In this document: piece by piece, positions 8,612 through 17,505 of the stretch
How positions within the stretch are numbered: the first letter of the stretch is position 1
How the letters are laid out: each line of letters opens with the position of its first letter
Assembly: GCF_042646125.1 (NCBI RefSeq)
Contig: NZ_JBHRSW010000006.1
Location: 186,001 to 250,000 of the forward strand
DNA: 64,000 nt
Direction: 5' to 3'
Origin: Glaciecola flavus
Lineage (GTDB): Bacteria > Pseudomonadota > Gammaproteobacteria > Enterobacterales > Alteromonadaceae
The notes under the pieces: model-generated
The model's input: only the letters and a program-made list of their open reading frames with translations
What the model was told of the DNA's origin: nothing
Database searches by the model: none
Made by a program: the position numbers and the translations under genes

Positions 8612-8848
8612 ATGGATGCTCTTTTGATTATTTTAGTTTCATTGTTTGTTGTAGTCGTGGGATTGTTGGCGTTTTGTCTAACAGAATCGAAAGGCAAAAA
8701 TACTGCATATGCGCGCAGAAATGCTCAGCTAGCTGAACTAGAGCGTCAGTCGACCCAAGACGACAATACTCACTTGGGATTGAATAAAGAAACAAGTAAA
8801 GCGGCGCAGCCATCATGCAAGCCAAACCAAGGTGTTGTTAATTGTTGA
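8612..8848 (+). CDS. Small single-pass membrane protein, unknown
   Basis: 78 residues, not recognised. The ATG follows AAAGGTGGTAACAGT, a reasonable ribosome site. Residues 4-24 form one strongly hydrophobic helix (LLIILVSLFVVVVGLLAF), then a basic stretch (SKGKNTAYARR), so an N-out single-span inner-membrane protein is expected. The tail is polar with two late cysteines. It stands alone between divergent mscS and rsmE, with 117 bases to rsmE. No function is proposed; coding potential rests on the ribosome site and the clean helix. Confidence 0.55.
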   Translation: MDALLIILVSLFVVVVGLLAFCLTESKGKNTAYARRNAQLAELERQSTQDDNTHLGLNKETSKAAQPSCKPNQGVVNC

Positions 8849-8965
8849 CTACTCATTGTTGATATCTAACTCCTCGTTCAATTCTTATTCGGCTAATGAC
8901 AAAAAGCTCGACATGCCATGCTAAGTTTGTAAGATTGCGACAAGTTTAATACACAATAGTTTGCA

Positions 8966-9694
8966 ATGAGAATTTCTCGTTTTTTTTACAACGATGTCAT
9001 ATCCGTAGATGATGAGCTTACACTTCCCCCTGAACTATCTCATTATTTAGTGAGTGTACTCAGGGTAAAACTGGGACAGCCTGTTATTTTATTTAATGGT
9101 AACGGCAGCGATTATCCAAGCGAAGTCACTGAGATTCACAAGAAACATTGCAAAGTACTCGTCAACTCTCAGCTTTCACTCAATGTTGAGTCGCCACTAG
9201 AGTTGCACCTTGCACAAGGTGTGTCTAAAGGTGACAGAATGGACTACGCGATACAAAAAGCCGTTGAGCTTGGTGTAACGGCAATCACACCCGTAATTAC
9301 TCACAATTGTAACGTTAAACTGTCGGAAGAACGCTGGGCAAAAAAGGTCGAACAATGGCAGAAAATAGCGGTAAGTGCTTGCGAACAAAGCCAAAGAAAT
9401 ATTGTGCCAACCGTACATGCTCCTTTGAGTTTTAGTCAACTAGTGGCAAAACAAACAGATTTAACCAAGTTAATGTTAGCGCCCGGATCAGCGACTTACC
9501 TCAGTGGTCTTAAAAAACCAGCTAGAGGCTTCATGCTGAGCATTGGGCCAGAAGGTGGCTTCACGGAGCAAGAAGTGTACACTGCTGAACAATGCGGATT
9601 TATCCTAACCAACCTTGGGCCGAGAATTTTACGAACAGAGACCGCGACGGCAGTGGGTTTATCTGTACTACAAAGTCTATTCGGTGATTTGTAG
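8966..9694 (+). CDS. rsmE: 16S rRNA (uracil1498-N3)-methyltransferase
   Basis: Methylates U1498 of 16S rRNA in the assembled 30S subunit using S-adenosylmethionine. 242 residues, against 243 in E. coli. The N-terminal PUA-like part starts MRISRFFYND. The C-terminal SPOUT fold with its trefoil knot shows the SAM-binding loops LSIGPEGGFTEQE and LGPRILRTETATAVGL. It starts the conserved run rsmE-gshB-yqgE-yqgF. Confidence 0.97.
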   Translation: MRISRFFYNDVISVDDELTLPPELSHYLVSVLRVKLGQPVILFNGNGSDYPSEVTEIHKKHCKVLVNSQLSLNVESPLELHLAQGVSKGDRMDYAIQKAVELGVTAITPVITHNCNVKLSEERWAKKVEQWQKIAVSACEQSQRNIVPTVHAPLSFSQLVAKQTDLTKLMLAPGSATYLSGLKKPARGFMLSIGPEGGFTEQEVYTAEQCGFILTNLGPRILRTETATAVGLSVLQSLFGDL

Positions 9695-9822
9695 TCCTGT
9701 TAAAAACCCTCACTGCGAATTGCAAACTAGCTAAAATTCTATAATTCAGCTTGCAAAAGCTTCAGCAAGCACCATATTTTAGTAAACGATACACAACCTC
9801 AAAAGATTGCTAAGGACGCCTT

Positions 9823-10770
9823 ATGTCACTAAAAATTGGTTTTGTGATGGATGACATTAATGCTATCAACACCAAAAAAGATACCAGCTTTGCGATGATG
9901 CTCGAAGCACAACGCAGAGGACACGAAATCTACTATATGTTGATTGAAGATCTCAGTATCAATAATGGTCAACCTCTTGCTTTCACACGACAAATTGAGG
10001 TGAGCGATCGTAGCGAAGACTACTATTCTGTATTGGCAAGTAAAGACATCACCCTTGATTCTCTTGACGCCATCCTGATGCGTAAAGATCCCCCTTTTGA
10101 CAGTCAGTTCCTCTATGCAACGCAAATTTTAGAGTTGGCTGAAAATAAAGGCACCTTGATCGTTAATAAACCATCGGCCTTGAGAGATTTCAACGAAAAG
10201 CTATTTACAGCGCTATATCCTCAATATATACCTGATACGCTCGTCACAGCCAACAAAGCACAAATAAGAGCTTTTCAAGCACTGCACGGAGACATTATTT
10301 GTAAACCCTTGGATGGCATGGGGGGAACGTCGATTTACCGAATAAAACAAGACGGCCTAAACCTTGGTGTCATTACTGAAGTATTGACCGACAACGGCAA
10401 ACGTCATGCAATGTTCCAGCGTTACATGCCCGAAATAGTAGATGGCGACAAACGCATACTATTTGTAGATGGTGAAGTCATACCTTATTGTTTGGCTCGC
10501 TTACCTGCCAAAAACGAAACACGTGGCAACCTTGCTGCAGGTGGAAGTGGCAGACCTCAAGAAGTCAGCCCTCAAGAACTAGAGATTGCTCGTTCCATCG
10601 CAAAAGATATGCCTGATCGAGGCATTATTTTTGTTGGCTTGGATATGATTGGAGACAAAGTCACTGAAATAAATATTACCTCTCCGACATGCGTCAGAGA
10701 AATAGAAGCGGCATATCCAATCAATATTTGCGCTAAATTATTTGACGCTATCGAAAAACGTATTGTTTAA
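9823..10770 (+). CDS. gshB: Glutathione synthetase
   Basis: Joins gamma-glutamylcysteine and glycine with ATP in the last step of glutathione synthesis. 315 residues, one less than E. coli GshB. ATP-grasp features: DAILMRKDPPFDSQFLYAT in the N-terminal part, the glycine-rich loop PLDGMGGTSIYR, and the C-terminal metal-binding INITSPTCVREIE. The ATG at 9823 follows CTAAGGACGCCTT. The family normally reads NVTSPT where this has NITSPT, a conservative change. The next gene, yqgE, begins 26 bases on. Confidence 0.97.
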   Translation: MSLKIGFVMDDINAINTKKDTSFAMMLEAQRRGHEIYYMLIEDLSINNGQPLAFTRQIEVSDRSEDYYSVLASKDITLDSLDAILMRKDPPFDSQFLYATQILELAENKGTLIVNKPSALRDFNEKLFTALYPQYIPDTLVTANKAQIRAFQALHGDIICKPLDGMGGTSIYRIKQDGLNLGVITEVLTDNGKRHAMFQRYMPEIVDGDKRILFVDGEVIPYCLARLPAKNETRGNLAAGGSGRPQEVSPQELEIARSIAKDMPDRGIIFVGLDMIGDKVTEINITSPTCVREIEAAYPINICAKLFDAIEKRIV

Positions 10771-10796
10771 CAGCGAGCGAAAACAGGAAGTATAAT

Positions 10797-11372
10797 ATGG
10801 CAGCTATACCGTCTATAAAAAGTTTACAGAATCATTTTTTGATAGCCATGCCCTCGTTGACAGACAAGTATTTTTCGCGTTCTGTTACCTATATTTTGGA
10901 ACACAATGAGGAGGGTGCGATGGGGATCGTGATTAATCAACCCTCTCCGATGACATTTCGTGAACTCATCAATCAAACAGACGAAAATGCCATCGTTGAT
11001 GATGAAAAAAGTGAAAATATTGTCGTCTGTGGCGGACCGGTTCACCAAGACAGAGGCTTTGTTTTGCATTCATACCAAGCCGGTTGGTCATCCAGTGTAG
11101 AACTAACCTCAGAAATCATGATCACGACATCAAAGGATATACTCTCTGTTATCGGCAACCATGCTGGACCAAGCAAGTCGCTGGTTGCTCTGGGTTATGC
11201 AGGTTGGAGCCCTGGACAACTTGAACAAGAAATACAGGAAAATTCGTGGTTAACACTCGAGCTAGACGAAGAAATTCTGTTTGATGTGCCCGTTCAACAA
11301 AAATGGCAGACAGCGGTGAATAGACTCGGAATAGATGTATGGCAGCTATCTCATCAAGCGGGCAGTGCATAA
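10797..11372 (+). CDS. yqgE: YqgE/AlgH family protein
   Basis: 191 residues of the UPF0301 family. Hallmarks are FLIAMPSLTDKYFSRSVTYILEHNEEGAMGIVIN near the start (the family pattern LIAMP..D..F..SV..), CGGPVHQDRGFVLH in the middle, and ALGYAGWSPGQLEQEI towards the end. The biochemical role is not established; the protein is conserved in most proteobacteria next to gshB and the yqgF resolvase-fold gene, as here. The ATG follows AGGAAGTATAAT. The stop lies three bases before the next start. Confidence 0.95.
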   Translation: MAAIPSIKSLQNHFLIAMPSLTDKYFSRSVTYILEHNEEGAMGIVINQPSPMTFRELINQTDENAIVDDEKSENIVVCGGPVHQDRGFVLHSYQAGWSSSVELTSEIMITTSKDILSVIGNHAGPSKSLVALGYAGWSPGQLEQEIQENSWLTLELDEEILFDVPVQQKWQTAVNRLGIDVWQLSHQAGSA

Positions 11373-11375
11373 ACA

Positions 11376-11789
11376 ATGAGTACTGTTTTAGCTTTTGATT
11401 TTGGAACCAAAAGCATTGGTGTGGCAATCGGACAAACTATAACAGGCACAGCCTCCCCTTTAGATGCACTAAAAGCAAAAGATGGTATCCCCGATTGGCA
11501 GAGTATTAGCAAGTTGTGTGAACAATGGCAACCCGAATGCATAGTTGTGGGTCTTCCCTTAAATATGGATGGAACGGAGCAGCCTCTGACAGCAAGGGCA
11601 AAAAAGTTTGCTCATCGCCTTGCTAATCTCACACGTTTACAGATTCATCAACAAGATGAACGCTTGTCCACTGTCGACGCAAAAGCACGATTATTTGAAC
11701 TGGGGGGCTACAAAAAACTCACTAAAGGAAAAGTTGACAGCGTAAGTGCATGTCTTATTTTCGAAACTTGGTGCGTAAATCAATACTAA
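11376..11789 (+). CDS. yqgF: Holliday-junction-resolvase-fold protein YqgF (RuvX)
   Basis: 137 residues, the usual size. An RNase H-like fold with the first acidic residue in LAFDFGTKSIGVAIG, the second in IVVGLPLNMDGTEQ, and the last in the DERLSTVDAKA segment. Family members take part in processing the 5' end of 16S rRNA precursor, and some act on branched DNA. It is closely packed behind yqgE (three-base gap), so it is very likely co-translated. Its end is ten bases from the convergent oxidoreductase gene, with no clear terminator between. Confidence 0.95.
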   Translation: MSTVLAFDFGTKSIGVAIGQTITGTASPLDALKAKDGIPDWQSISKLCEQWQPECIVVGLPLNMDGTEQPLTARAKKFAHRLANLTRLQIHQQDERLSTVDAKARLFELGGYKKLTKGKVDSVSACLIFETWCVNQY

Positions 11790-11799
11790 ACTGCAGCTT

Positions 11800-12873
11800 T
11801 CAAAGCGTAATGAGTTCCCCATTATTTCGCGCAGACTTGAAGGCACCTTCAACAACTCTAATATCTTGTAGTCCTTCTTCTCCTGGCACAAATACTGGCT
11901 TATTTAACTTGATAGCAAGCGCATCATTATCCATTTGCTGCGCTTGCTGGTTACCTGAGAAACTCGGTAACACCAAACCGTCTGAAGTGCGCCCAACGAC
12001 ACCAGAGTATGATTGCATTGGCTTGAGCTCGTACCAGCCAGAAGCGCAATTTGCTCTTAAATAATTAAAGCCTTTTACAACACTGGTACCACACTTGGCT
12101 TCGAGCCCATTTTTAAACTTCATTGTGAAGTAAGTCGTGGCATCGACCCATTTAAACCCCTTTGTCTTCTCGATTTTTGCACTCACCGATTGAGGTTCTA
12201 GGCCACTGATAAAGCGAGCGCCATTGATGGCATATACACCCATATCATAAAGCGCGCCACCACCCATTTCGGGGATCATTCGCCAGTTTGATTCTGAACC
12301 TGGTCCGCCAGGATAACCAGCAAACACACTCATTCCAGTTAAATCACCAAAAGGTTTAGTATGTGACAACTCAGCAAACGCTCGAGTGCTCGGCTCGTGC
12401 TGCATACGGTATCCAATACTGAGTTTTACTTTATTTTGTTGGCAAACATCAATCATCTGTTGACATTCATTTACCGTCATTGCCATGGGTTTTTCGCACC
12501 ATACATGTTTACCCGCTAATGCAGCCATAGTAGCAAAGCGCAAATGTGTTGCTGTGGGAGTGACAACATAAACCACATCAATACTGTCGTTGTCGGCAAT
12601 AGCTGACATCGTTTCGTATGTGTATACATTCTTGTCTGGGATGCCGTACTTTTTTTGCCATCGGGGGACCTTCGCTGGTGAGCCCGTGATAATGCCTCGT
12701 AATTCACAATGCTCAGTATACGATAGCGCAGGGGCGAGAATATCCGTGCTGTAGTAGCCCAATCCCAGTAATGCCACGCCGATTTTGTTGTTTGAAAACG
12801 CGCTAAATGAAGTACTTAGTGCCCCAATCCCAGCAGCGGTACCTAAAAGAAACTGACGTCGACAGATAGACAT
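11800..12873 (-). CDS. Tat-exported Gfo/Idh/MocA-family oxidoreductase
   Basis: 357 residues. The N-terminus MSICRRQFLLGTAAGIGALSTS is a twin-arginine-type signal (RRQFL), so export to the periplasm in folded form with bound nucleotide is expected. The Rossmann part begins IGVALLGLGYYSTDILAPAL. The family signature VWCEKPMAM carries the EKP motif used in catalysis and NAD(P) binding, and GALYDMGVYAINGARFI is the second-domain block. This is close to glucose-fructose oxidoreductase-type enzymes. The substrate cannot be told, probably a sugar or sugar derivative. It stands alone between convergent yqgF and an upstream DUF2007 gene. Confidence 0.85.
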   Translation of the reverse strand: MSICRRQFLLGTAAGIGALSTSFSAFSNNKIGVALLGLGYYSTDILAPALSYTEHCELRGIITGSPAKVPRWQKKYGIPDKNVYTYETMSAIADNDSIDVVYVVTPTATHLRFATMAALAGKHVWCEKPMAMTVNECQQMIDVCQQNKVKLSIGYRMQHEPSTRAFAELSHTKPFGDLTGMSVFAGYPGGPGSESNWRMIPEMGGGALYDMGVYAINGARFISGLEPQSVSAKIEKTKGFKWVDATTYFTMKFKNGLEAKCGTSVVKGFNYLRANCASGWYELKPMQSYSGVVGRTSDGLVLPSFSGNQQAQQMDNDALAIKLNKPVFVPGEEGLQDIRVVEGAFKSARNNGELITL

Positions 12874-13055
12874 TCGCTATTGCTCCTAAAAAATTCAAAA
12901 CCAATACTGCAATGTTTACTTTGGCTATCAAATGGTGAGTAAACACTAATACACTACGACAAAGCATAGTCAATTGGATCTGAATTTAGGCTATGGTGTC
13001 AACTGTCTTGAAAAACGCTGGAGCTGAGGGCATTCGTGTTGGGCAGGAATATCTC

Positions 13056-13391
13056 TCACGATTGAAACTCTTCATACTGTTGAGACTCGCTGCAATTCCA
13101 GCAAACCCCAAATTCAGCATCGTTTTGTTCTAGGCAATGCTTGCAGACCCACTCTCCCTTTTTTCTTGTCAGGCCGAGTTCTTGTTCAAATTTTTCCAGT
13201 ACTTTTTCTGCTTTAGGTAACCACTCCTCATCGAGTATCCATACTTCGGGCATAGCTTCATGTAACGGAATTTCACCACCCGCACCACTTAATAATTCGT
13301 TTTTAATGATGCACGGAATACCGGCTTCTTCGAGTACATTTTGCACTTGATACACACGGAAGCGATTGTAGTCTTGGTAAAAACGTTTCAT
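13056..13391 (-). CDS. DUF2007-type protein with C-terminal zinc ribbon
   Basis: 111 residues. The first 70 residues fit the DUF2007 family (RFRVYQVQNVLEEAGIPCIIKNE, then PEVWILDEEWLPKAEKVLEKF), a small alpha-beta fold resembling PII-type signalling proteins. The tail has two CxxC pairs, CKHC and CWNC, 11 residues apart, a zinc-ribbon pattern. The function is unknown. The ATG at 13391 is preceded by a GGAGG-like run (TGGAGGCAATCC). It is transcribed alone. Confidence 0.8.
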   Translation of the reverse strand: MKRFYQDYNRFRVYQVQNVLEEAGIPCIIKNELLSGAGGEIPLHEAMPEVWILDEEWLPKAEKVLEKFEQELGLTRKKGEWVCKHCLEQNDAEFGVCWNCSESQQYEEFQS

Positions 13392-13520
13392 TGGATTGCC
13401 TCCATATATTTATAGCTCAGGATCTGTTTATCAATTTTCTAGATTAAAACTATAGATTTTAATCATTATATTTATTTTTACGTCTGCCCTATATTTAAGT
13501 CTCTACAAAAGGAGAACGAT

Positions 13521-13658
13521 ATGAAGTCTAAAATATTTCCAGCTATACGCCAGTGGTTTGTATTAAGAAAGCCAAACAATGTTGTAAAGATTTGTAATTT
13601 TGAAAATAACTACTACGGAGACCAACACTGCTTTGTCGCTAGATTGGATAACAAATAA
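13521..13658 (+). CDS. Putative 45-residue small protein
   Basis: A short frame beginning at the ATG at 13521, six bases after a strong ribosome site (AAGGAGAACGAT). The product starts MKSKIFPAIRQWFVLRKPNN and ends CFVARLDNK; it is basic in its first half with no membrane helix. I do not recognise it. Support is the ribosome site, separate placement between divergent and convergent neighbours, and a strong hairpin just downstream at 13675. It has no known domain, so it stays tentative. Confidence 0.45.
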   Translation: MKSKIFPAIRQWFVLRKPNNVVKICNFENNYYGDQHCFVARLDNK

Positions 13659-13674
13659 AGCTTACTGTAATTTT

Positions 13675-13720
13675 AGGCTATGTGCTTTCTTGAGTGTCAA
13701 CACTCTCAAGACACATAGCC
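13675..13720. terminator. Long hairpin between the 45-aa gene and pilU
   Basis: An inverted repeat with outer arms AGGCTATGTG / CACATAGCCT and inner arms CTTGAGTGT / ACACTCTCAAG, broken by a small bulge. It lies between a plus-strand small gene and the end of pilU on the minus strand, so it probably ends transcription from one or both sides. The T tracts are short (TTTAG), so efficiency is uncertain. Confidence 0.6.
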
Positions 13721-13721
13721 T

Positions 13722-14849
13722 TTAGTCCATATCAATCGATACATTTGACAACGACCCCAAAGACGAACTCGTGTGTTGGCTATCCAGCTTAATCATTAGA
13801 CGTAAATCATTGGGCGAATCAGCATGATGCAAGGCTTGCTCTTGGGTAATTCTTCCTGATTTATACAGATCCAGCAGTGCCATATCGAAAGTTTGCATGC
13901 CCATCTCTTTGCCCTTAGTCATGGCTTCCTTCAAACCACCTATTTCGTTTCTTTGAATTAAATCCGAAATTAAAGGAGAGTTTAATAAAATTTCAATCGC
14001 CGCTACCCTGCCTTTGCCATCAGCGGTCGGTACTAGCTGCTGCGCCACGATTGCACGTATATTCATGCTTAAATCGAAACGCAACTTTGCATGAAGATCT
14101 TTTGGTGCTAGATGCATGATTCTTTCTATCGCTTGGTTAGCATTGTTTGCGTGCAATGTCGCCACGCACAAATGCCCTGTGTCAGCAAAAGACATGGCGT
14201 ATTCCATGGTTTCCATAGAACGAATTTCACCAATCAAAATAACGTCAGGCGCTTGCCGAAGCGAGCTTTTTAGCGCATCATCAAACGACAGCGTATCAAT
14301 CCCTACTTCACGTTGCGTTACCACACAGTTTTGATGCTCATGGACATATTCAATCGGATCTTCGATAGTCAAAATATGTCCAAATGAGTGCTGATTTCGA
14401 TGACCAATTAACGCGGCTAAAGACGTAGACTTACCTGTTCCTGTGCCCCCCACAAACAAGACTAGTCCTTTCTTTGCCATGATAATGTCTTTAAGTACGG
14501 GGGGTAAGCCAAGATCCTCTGCTCGTGGAATATCAGTAACAATGCGACGAATGACCATTCCAGCGCGGTCTCGTTGCCAAAACGCACTGCAACGAAAACG
14601 GCCTATTTGATCCCGAACTATAGCGAAGTTACATTCTTTGTCTTGTGCAAAACTCGCTTTTTGCTCTTCCGTCATGGCTTGATGCACCAATCCTAAGGCA
14701 TCGTGCTCGGTGAGTTTCATGCTAGTTAGCGGTTCGAGTTTGCCATTTATTTTGGCACTAACGGGCATACCCTCAGTCACAAACAAATCTGATGCCTGAT
14801 GTGCCACCATATCTGCCAAACATTGATCAAGTGTCATCATAGTCAACAC
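13722..14849 (-). CDS. pilU: Type IV pilus retraction ATPase PilU
   Basis: Accessory hexameric ATPase that works with PilT to depolymerise type IV pili at the inner membrane. 375 residues. The N-terminal PAS-like domain shows ASDLFVTEGMPVSAKINGKLEPL, typical of PilU over PilT. Walker A is GGTGTGKSTS. The Asp box and Walker B regions are TIEDPIEYVHEH and DVILIGEIRSMETMEYA, and the His box is GHLCVATLHANNANQAIERI. It follows pilT with a three-base gap, a standard pilT-pilU operon. Confidence 0.94.
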   Translation of the reverse strand: MLTMMTLDQCLADMVAHQASDLFVTEGMPVSAKINGKLEPLTSMKLTEHDALGLVHQAMTEEQKASFAQDKECNFAIVRDQIGRFRCSAFWQRDRAGMVIRRIVTDIPRAEDLGLPPVLKDIIMAKKGLVLFVGGTGTGKSTSLAALIGHRNQHSFGHILTIEDPIEYVHEHQNCVVTQREVGIDTLSFDDALKSSLRQAPDVILIGEIRSMETMEYAMSFADTGHLCVATLHANNANQAIERIMHLAPKDLHAKLRFDLSMNIRAIVAQQLVPTADGKGRVAAIEILLNSPLISDLIQRNEIGGLKEAMTKGKEMGMQTFDMALLDLYKSGRITQEQALHHADSPNDLRLMIKLDSQHTSSSLGSLSNVSIDMD

Positions 14850-14852
14850 TCC

Positions 14853-15896
14853 TTAAAAACCATTACTGGCGGGTTTGTCCACCGACTTGGCATTCGCATC
14901 CTGTTGCGTGATCAAGCCTTGAGCTACCAAGCGTGATAAACACTGATCCATCGTTTGCATGCCATGTGCTTGCCCTGTCTGAATCACGGAATACATTTGT
15001 GGCACTTTGTCTTCGCGGATTAGGTTTCTAATCGCGGGAATACCGAGCATGATTTCGTGTGCTGCAATTCTCCCCCCGCCTATTTTTTTCAACAGCGTTT
15101 GCGATATCACTGCCCTCAATGATTCGGATAACATTGAACGCACCATGGCTTTTTCTTCTGCGGGAAACACGTCGATGATACGGTCAATCGTTTTGGGCGC
15201 CGAGTTGGTGTGTAAAGTACCAAATACCAAGTGTCCAGTTTCCGCAGCAGAGATAGCCAAGCGAATAGTCTCGAGGTCACGTAATTCGCCGACCAAAATA
15301 ACATCGGGGTCTTCACGCAGTGCGCTTCTCAGCGCATTATTAAAACTATGCGTGTCTCGGTGCACTTCCCTTTGGTTAATCACACTCAACTTATTTTCGT
15401 GCACAAATTCGATTGGGTCTTCTATCGTCAATATGTGGTCGCGTTTGTGTGCATTAATATGATCGACCATCGCGGCCAGTGTTGTACTCTTACCTGAACC
15501 GGTCGCCCCTGTCACCAACACAATACCCGTTGGTTGATCAATAACAGATTTAAAAATACTGGGTGCCCCCAAATCGTCGAGCGTCAGTATTTTGCTAGGA
15601 ATAGTACGCAACACTGCGGCAGCACCGCGGTTTTGCATAAAGGCATTGACACGAAAACGTGATAAATCAGCGACTTCAAAAGAAAAATCCACTTCGAGAT
15701 TTTCTTCGTATTCTTTGCGTTGACGATCATTCATAATATCGTAGATTAACCCGTGGACTTGTTTGTGAGACAATTTGTCCACATTTAAACGCCGCATTTC
15801 GCCATCAACTCGAATGATCGGCGGTAACCCAGCGGATAAGTGTAAATCTGAAGCGCCATTTTGTACGCTAAACGCTAATAGTTCATTAATATCCAA
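14853..15896 (-). CDS. pilT: Type IV pilus twitching motility ATPase PilT
   Basis: Main retraction motor of type IV pili. 347 residues, the family length. The start MDINELLAFSVQNGASDLHLSAGLPPIIRVDGEMRRL is the PilT N-terminal domain. Walker A is GATGSGKSTT; TIEDPIEFVHE, DVILVGELRDLETIRLA and TGHLVFGTLHT are the Asp, Walker B and His boxes. The C-terminal AIRNLIRE motif, needed for retraction in characterised PilT, is present as IPAIRNLIREDK. It is divergent from yggS across 39 bases, a conserved pairing. Confidence 0.96.
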   Translation of the reverse strand: MDINELLAFSVQNGASDLHLSAGLPPIIRVDGEMRRLNVDKLSHKQVHGLIYDIMNDRQRKEYEENLEVDFSFEVADLSRFRVNAFMQNRGAAAVLRTIPSKILTLDDLGAPSIFKSVIDQPTGIVLVTGATGSGKSTTLAAMVDHINAHKRDHILTIEDPIEFVHENKLSVINQREVHRDTHSFNNALRSALREDPDVILVGELRDLETIRLAISAAETGHLVFGTLHTNSAPKTIDRIIDVFPAEEKAMVRSMLSESLRAVISQTLLKKIGGGRIAAHEIMLGIPAIRNLIREDKVPQMYSVIQTGQAHGMQTMDQCLSRLVAQGLITQQDANAKSVDKPASNGF

Positions 15897-15935
15897 AGTA
15901 TGATCTCCAACAGGTATGAGGTTTTATAAATATAA

Positions 15936-16637
15936 ATGTCAATCAACAACGCAATAGCCCAAAACCTCAAGCACATAAATCAACAAATACACACTGCTGC
16001 GAGTGAATGTTCACGCAGCCCAAACGATATTCATTTACTGGCAGTAAGTAAAACCAAACCCGTATCCGATGTAATCCTTGCGTATGAAGCAGGACACCGA
16101 AATTTTGGCGAAAACTATGCGCAAGAGGGTGTAGATAAGATCCAAAGCACACGGCATTTACCCGATATCGTTTGGCACTTTATCGGCCCCCTGCAATCAA
16201 ACAAAAGTAAATTAATCGCTGAAAACTTCGACTGGATGCATTCTTTGTCGCGTTTAAAAATCGCTAAAAGATTAGATGCGCAGCGCCCAAGTGATATGCC
16301 AGCACTAAATGTGTGTGTGCAAGTCAACATCGACAACGATCCAAACAAGGCAGGGGTAATGCCTGACGAGGCGCTTGACCTCGTTGCTTCGCTTCAGTAT
16401 CTGCCAAATCTTCGCTGCCGCGGTTTAATGACAATTCCTCAACTTGAGCAATCAGAGCAGCAACTTGCGCAGAGCTTTGCTAAAATGCACTCGCTTTTTT
16501 TAGAAGGGAAAAACAAGTTCGAATATTTTGACACACTTTCGATGGGGATGAGCAGTGACTTGCACCTTGCAATCTCGCAAGGCAGCACCATGCTTAGGAT
16601 AGGTACAGGAATTTTTGGCGCCCGCGTACCCAAGTGA
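15936..16637 (+). CDS. yggS: Pyridoxal-phosphate homeostasis protein (YggS/PLPBP)
   Basis: Binds pyridoxal phosphate and helps maintain vitamin B6 and amino acid balance; no enzymatic activity is known. 233 residues. The PLP-binding Lys is in LLAVSKTKP near residue 36. GHRNFGENYAQE, WHFIGPLQSNK, GLMTIPQ and LSMGMSSDLHLAI are the fold-type III barrel hallmarks. It heads the run yggS-proC-yggT, with 34 bases to proC. Placing it beside proC is common and may reflect the link to proline/amino acid metabolism. Confidence 0.96.
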   Translation: MSINNAIAQNLKHINQQIHTAASECSRSPNDIHLLAVSKTKPVSDVILAYEAGHRNFGENYAQEGVDKIQSTRHLPDIVWHFIGPLQSNKSKLIAENFDWMHSLSRLKIAKRLDAQRPSDMPALNVCVQVNIDNDPNKAGVMPDEALDLVASLQYLPNLRCRGLMTIPQLEQSEQQLAQSFAKMHSLFLEGKNKFEYFDTLSMGMSSDLHLAISQGSTMLRIGTGIFGARVPK

Positions 16638-16671
16638 TAAGTGTGCACCTTTCATAACATTTAAGGAATGT

Positions 16672-17490
16672 ATGATTAATAAAAAAATAGCCTTTATTGG
16701 GGCTGGTAATATGAGTGCAGCGATAATTAGAGGTTTAGTCGCTGATGGTTATCCAGCAAATCTCATCATGGCAACCAACCCTAGTCAGGAAAAATTGGAT
16801 ATACTTGCACGAGACTGCGGAATAAGCGTATCCAACGACAACCAAGCGGGTTTAAGCTTTGGCGAGATTGTTGTGTTGGCGGTTAAGCCACAACTTATAT
16901 CAGATGTTTGTGCATCATTTAACTTTGAAGAACTAAACAATCCTTGCTTTGTTTCGATTGCAGCGGGTTTACCCCTCAAGCGCTTGGGTGAATTACTCAA
17001 TCACAGTACCAATATTGTTCGCGTCATGCCTAATACTCCCTCTGCTATTGGCGAAGGAATGAGCGGTATTTATGCAGGTGCAGGTGTACCTCAAGACAGT
17101 GTCGATTTTATTGTTGAAATGATGAAAAAAGTCGGTGATGCCATTGTCGTTGAAAATGAAAGCGATATTAATACTGTTATCGCAGCAGCAGGTAGTAGTC
17201 CAGCGTATTTCTTTCTGATTGCCGAAGCTATGCAAAACGAAGCAATGAAAATGGGGATTAATAAATCTGACGCGCGCAGATTGGTGCAGCAAGCCATGCT
17301 AGGCAGTGCTAAAATGTTGAAAAGTAATGAAGGCACAGAAGCTGCGCAACTTCGAGCAAATGTAACGTCCAAGGGCGGCACTACCCATCAGGCGATAGTG
17401 AGTTTACAAGACAATAATATTGAAGACATTTTCGCAGAAGCGATGCGTGCAGCTGTAGCACGCGCCAACGAAATGGCAAACGAATTTTAA
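16672..17490 (+). CDS. proC: Pyrroline-5-carboxylate reductase
   Basis: Last step of proline synthesis: NAD(P)H reduction of 1-pyrroline-5-carboxylate. I place the start at the ATG at 16672 (272 residues, E. coli has 269), because AAGGAATGT lies before it and the Rossmann motif IAFIGAGNMSAAIIRGL then begins at residue 6. VRVMPNTPSAIGEGM and the C-terminal TSKGGTTHQAI block confirm the family. It is followed 15 bases later by yggT. Confidence 0.97.
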   Translation: MINKKIAFIGAGNMSAAIIRGLVADGYPANLIMATNPSQEKLDILARDCGISVSNDNQAGLSFGEIVVLAVKPQLISDVCASFNFEELNNPCFVSIAAGLPLKRLGELLNHSTNIVRVMPNTPSAIGEGMSGIYAGAGVPQDSVDFIVEMMKKVGDAIVVENESDINTVIAAAGSSPAYFFLIAEAMQNEAMKMGINKSDARRLVQQAMLGSAKMLKSNEGTEAAQLRANVTSKGGTTHQAIVSLQDNNIEDIFAEAMRAAVARANEMANEF

Positions 17491-17505
17491 GGAACACAAC
17501 AACAC

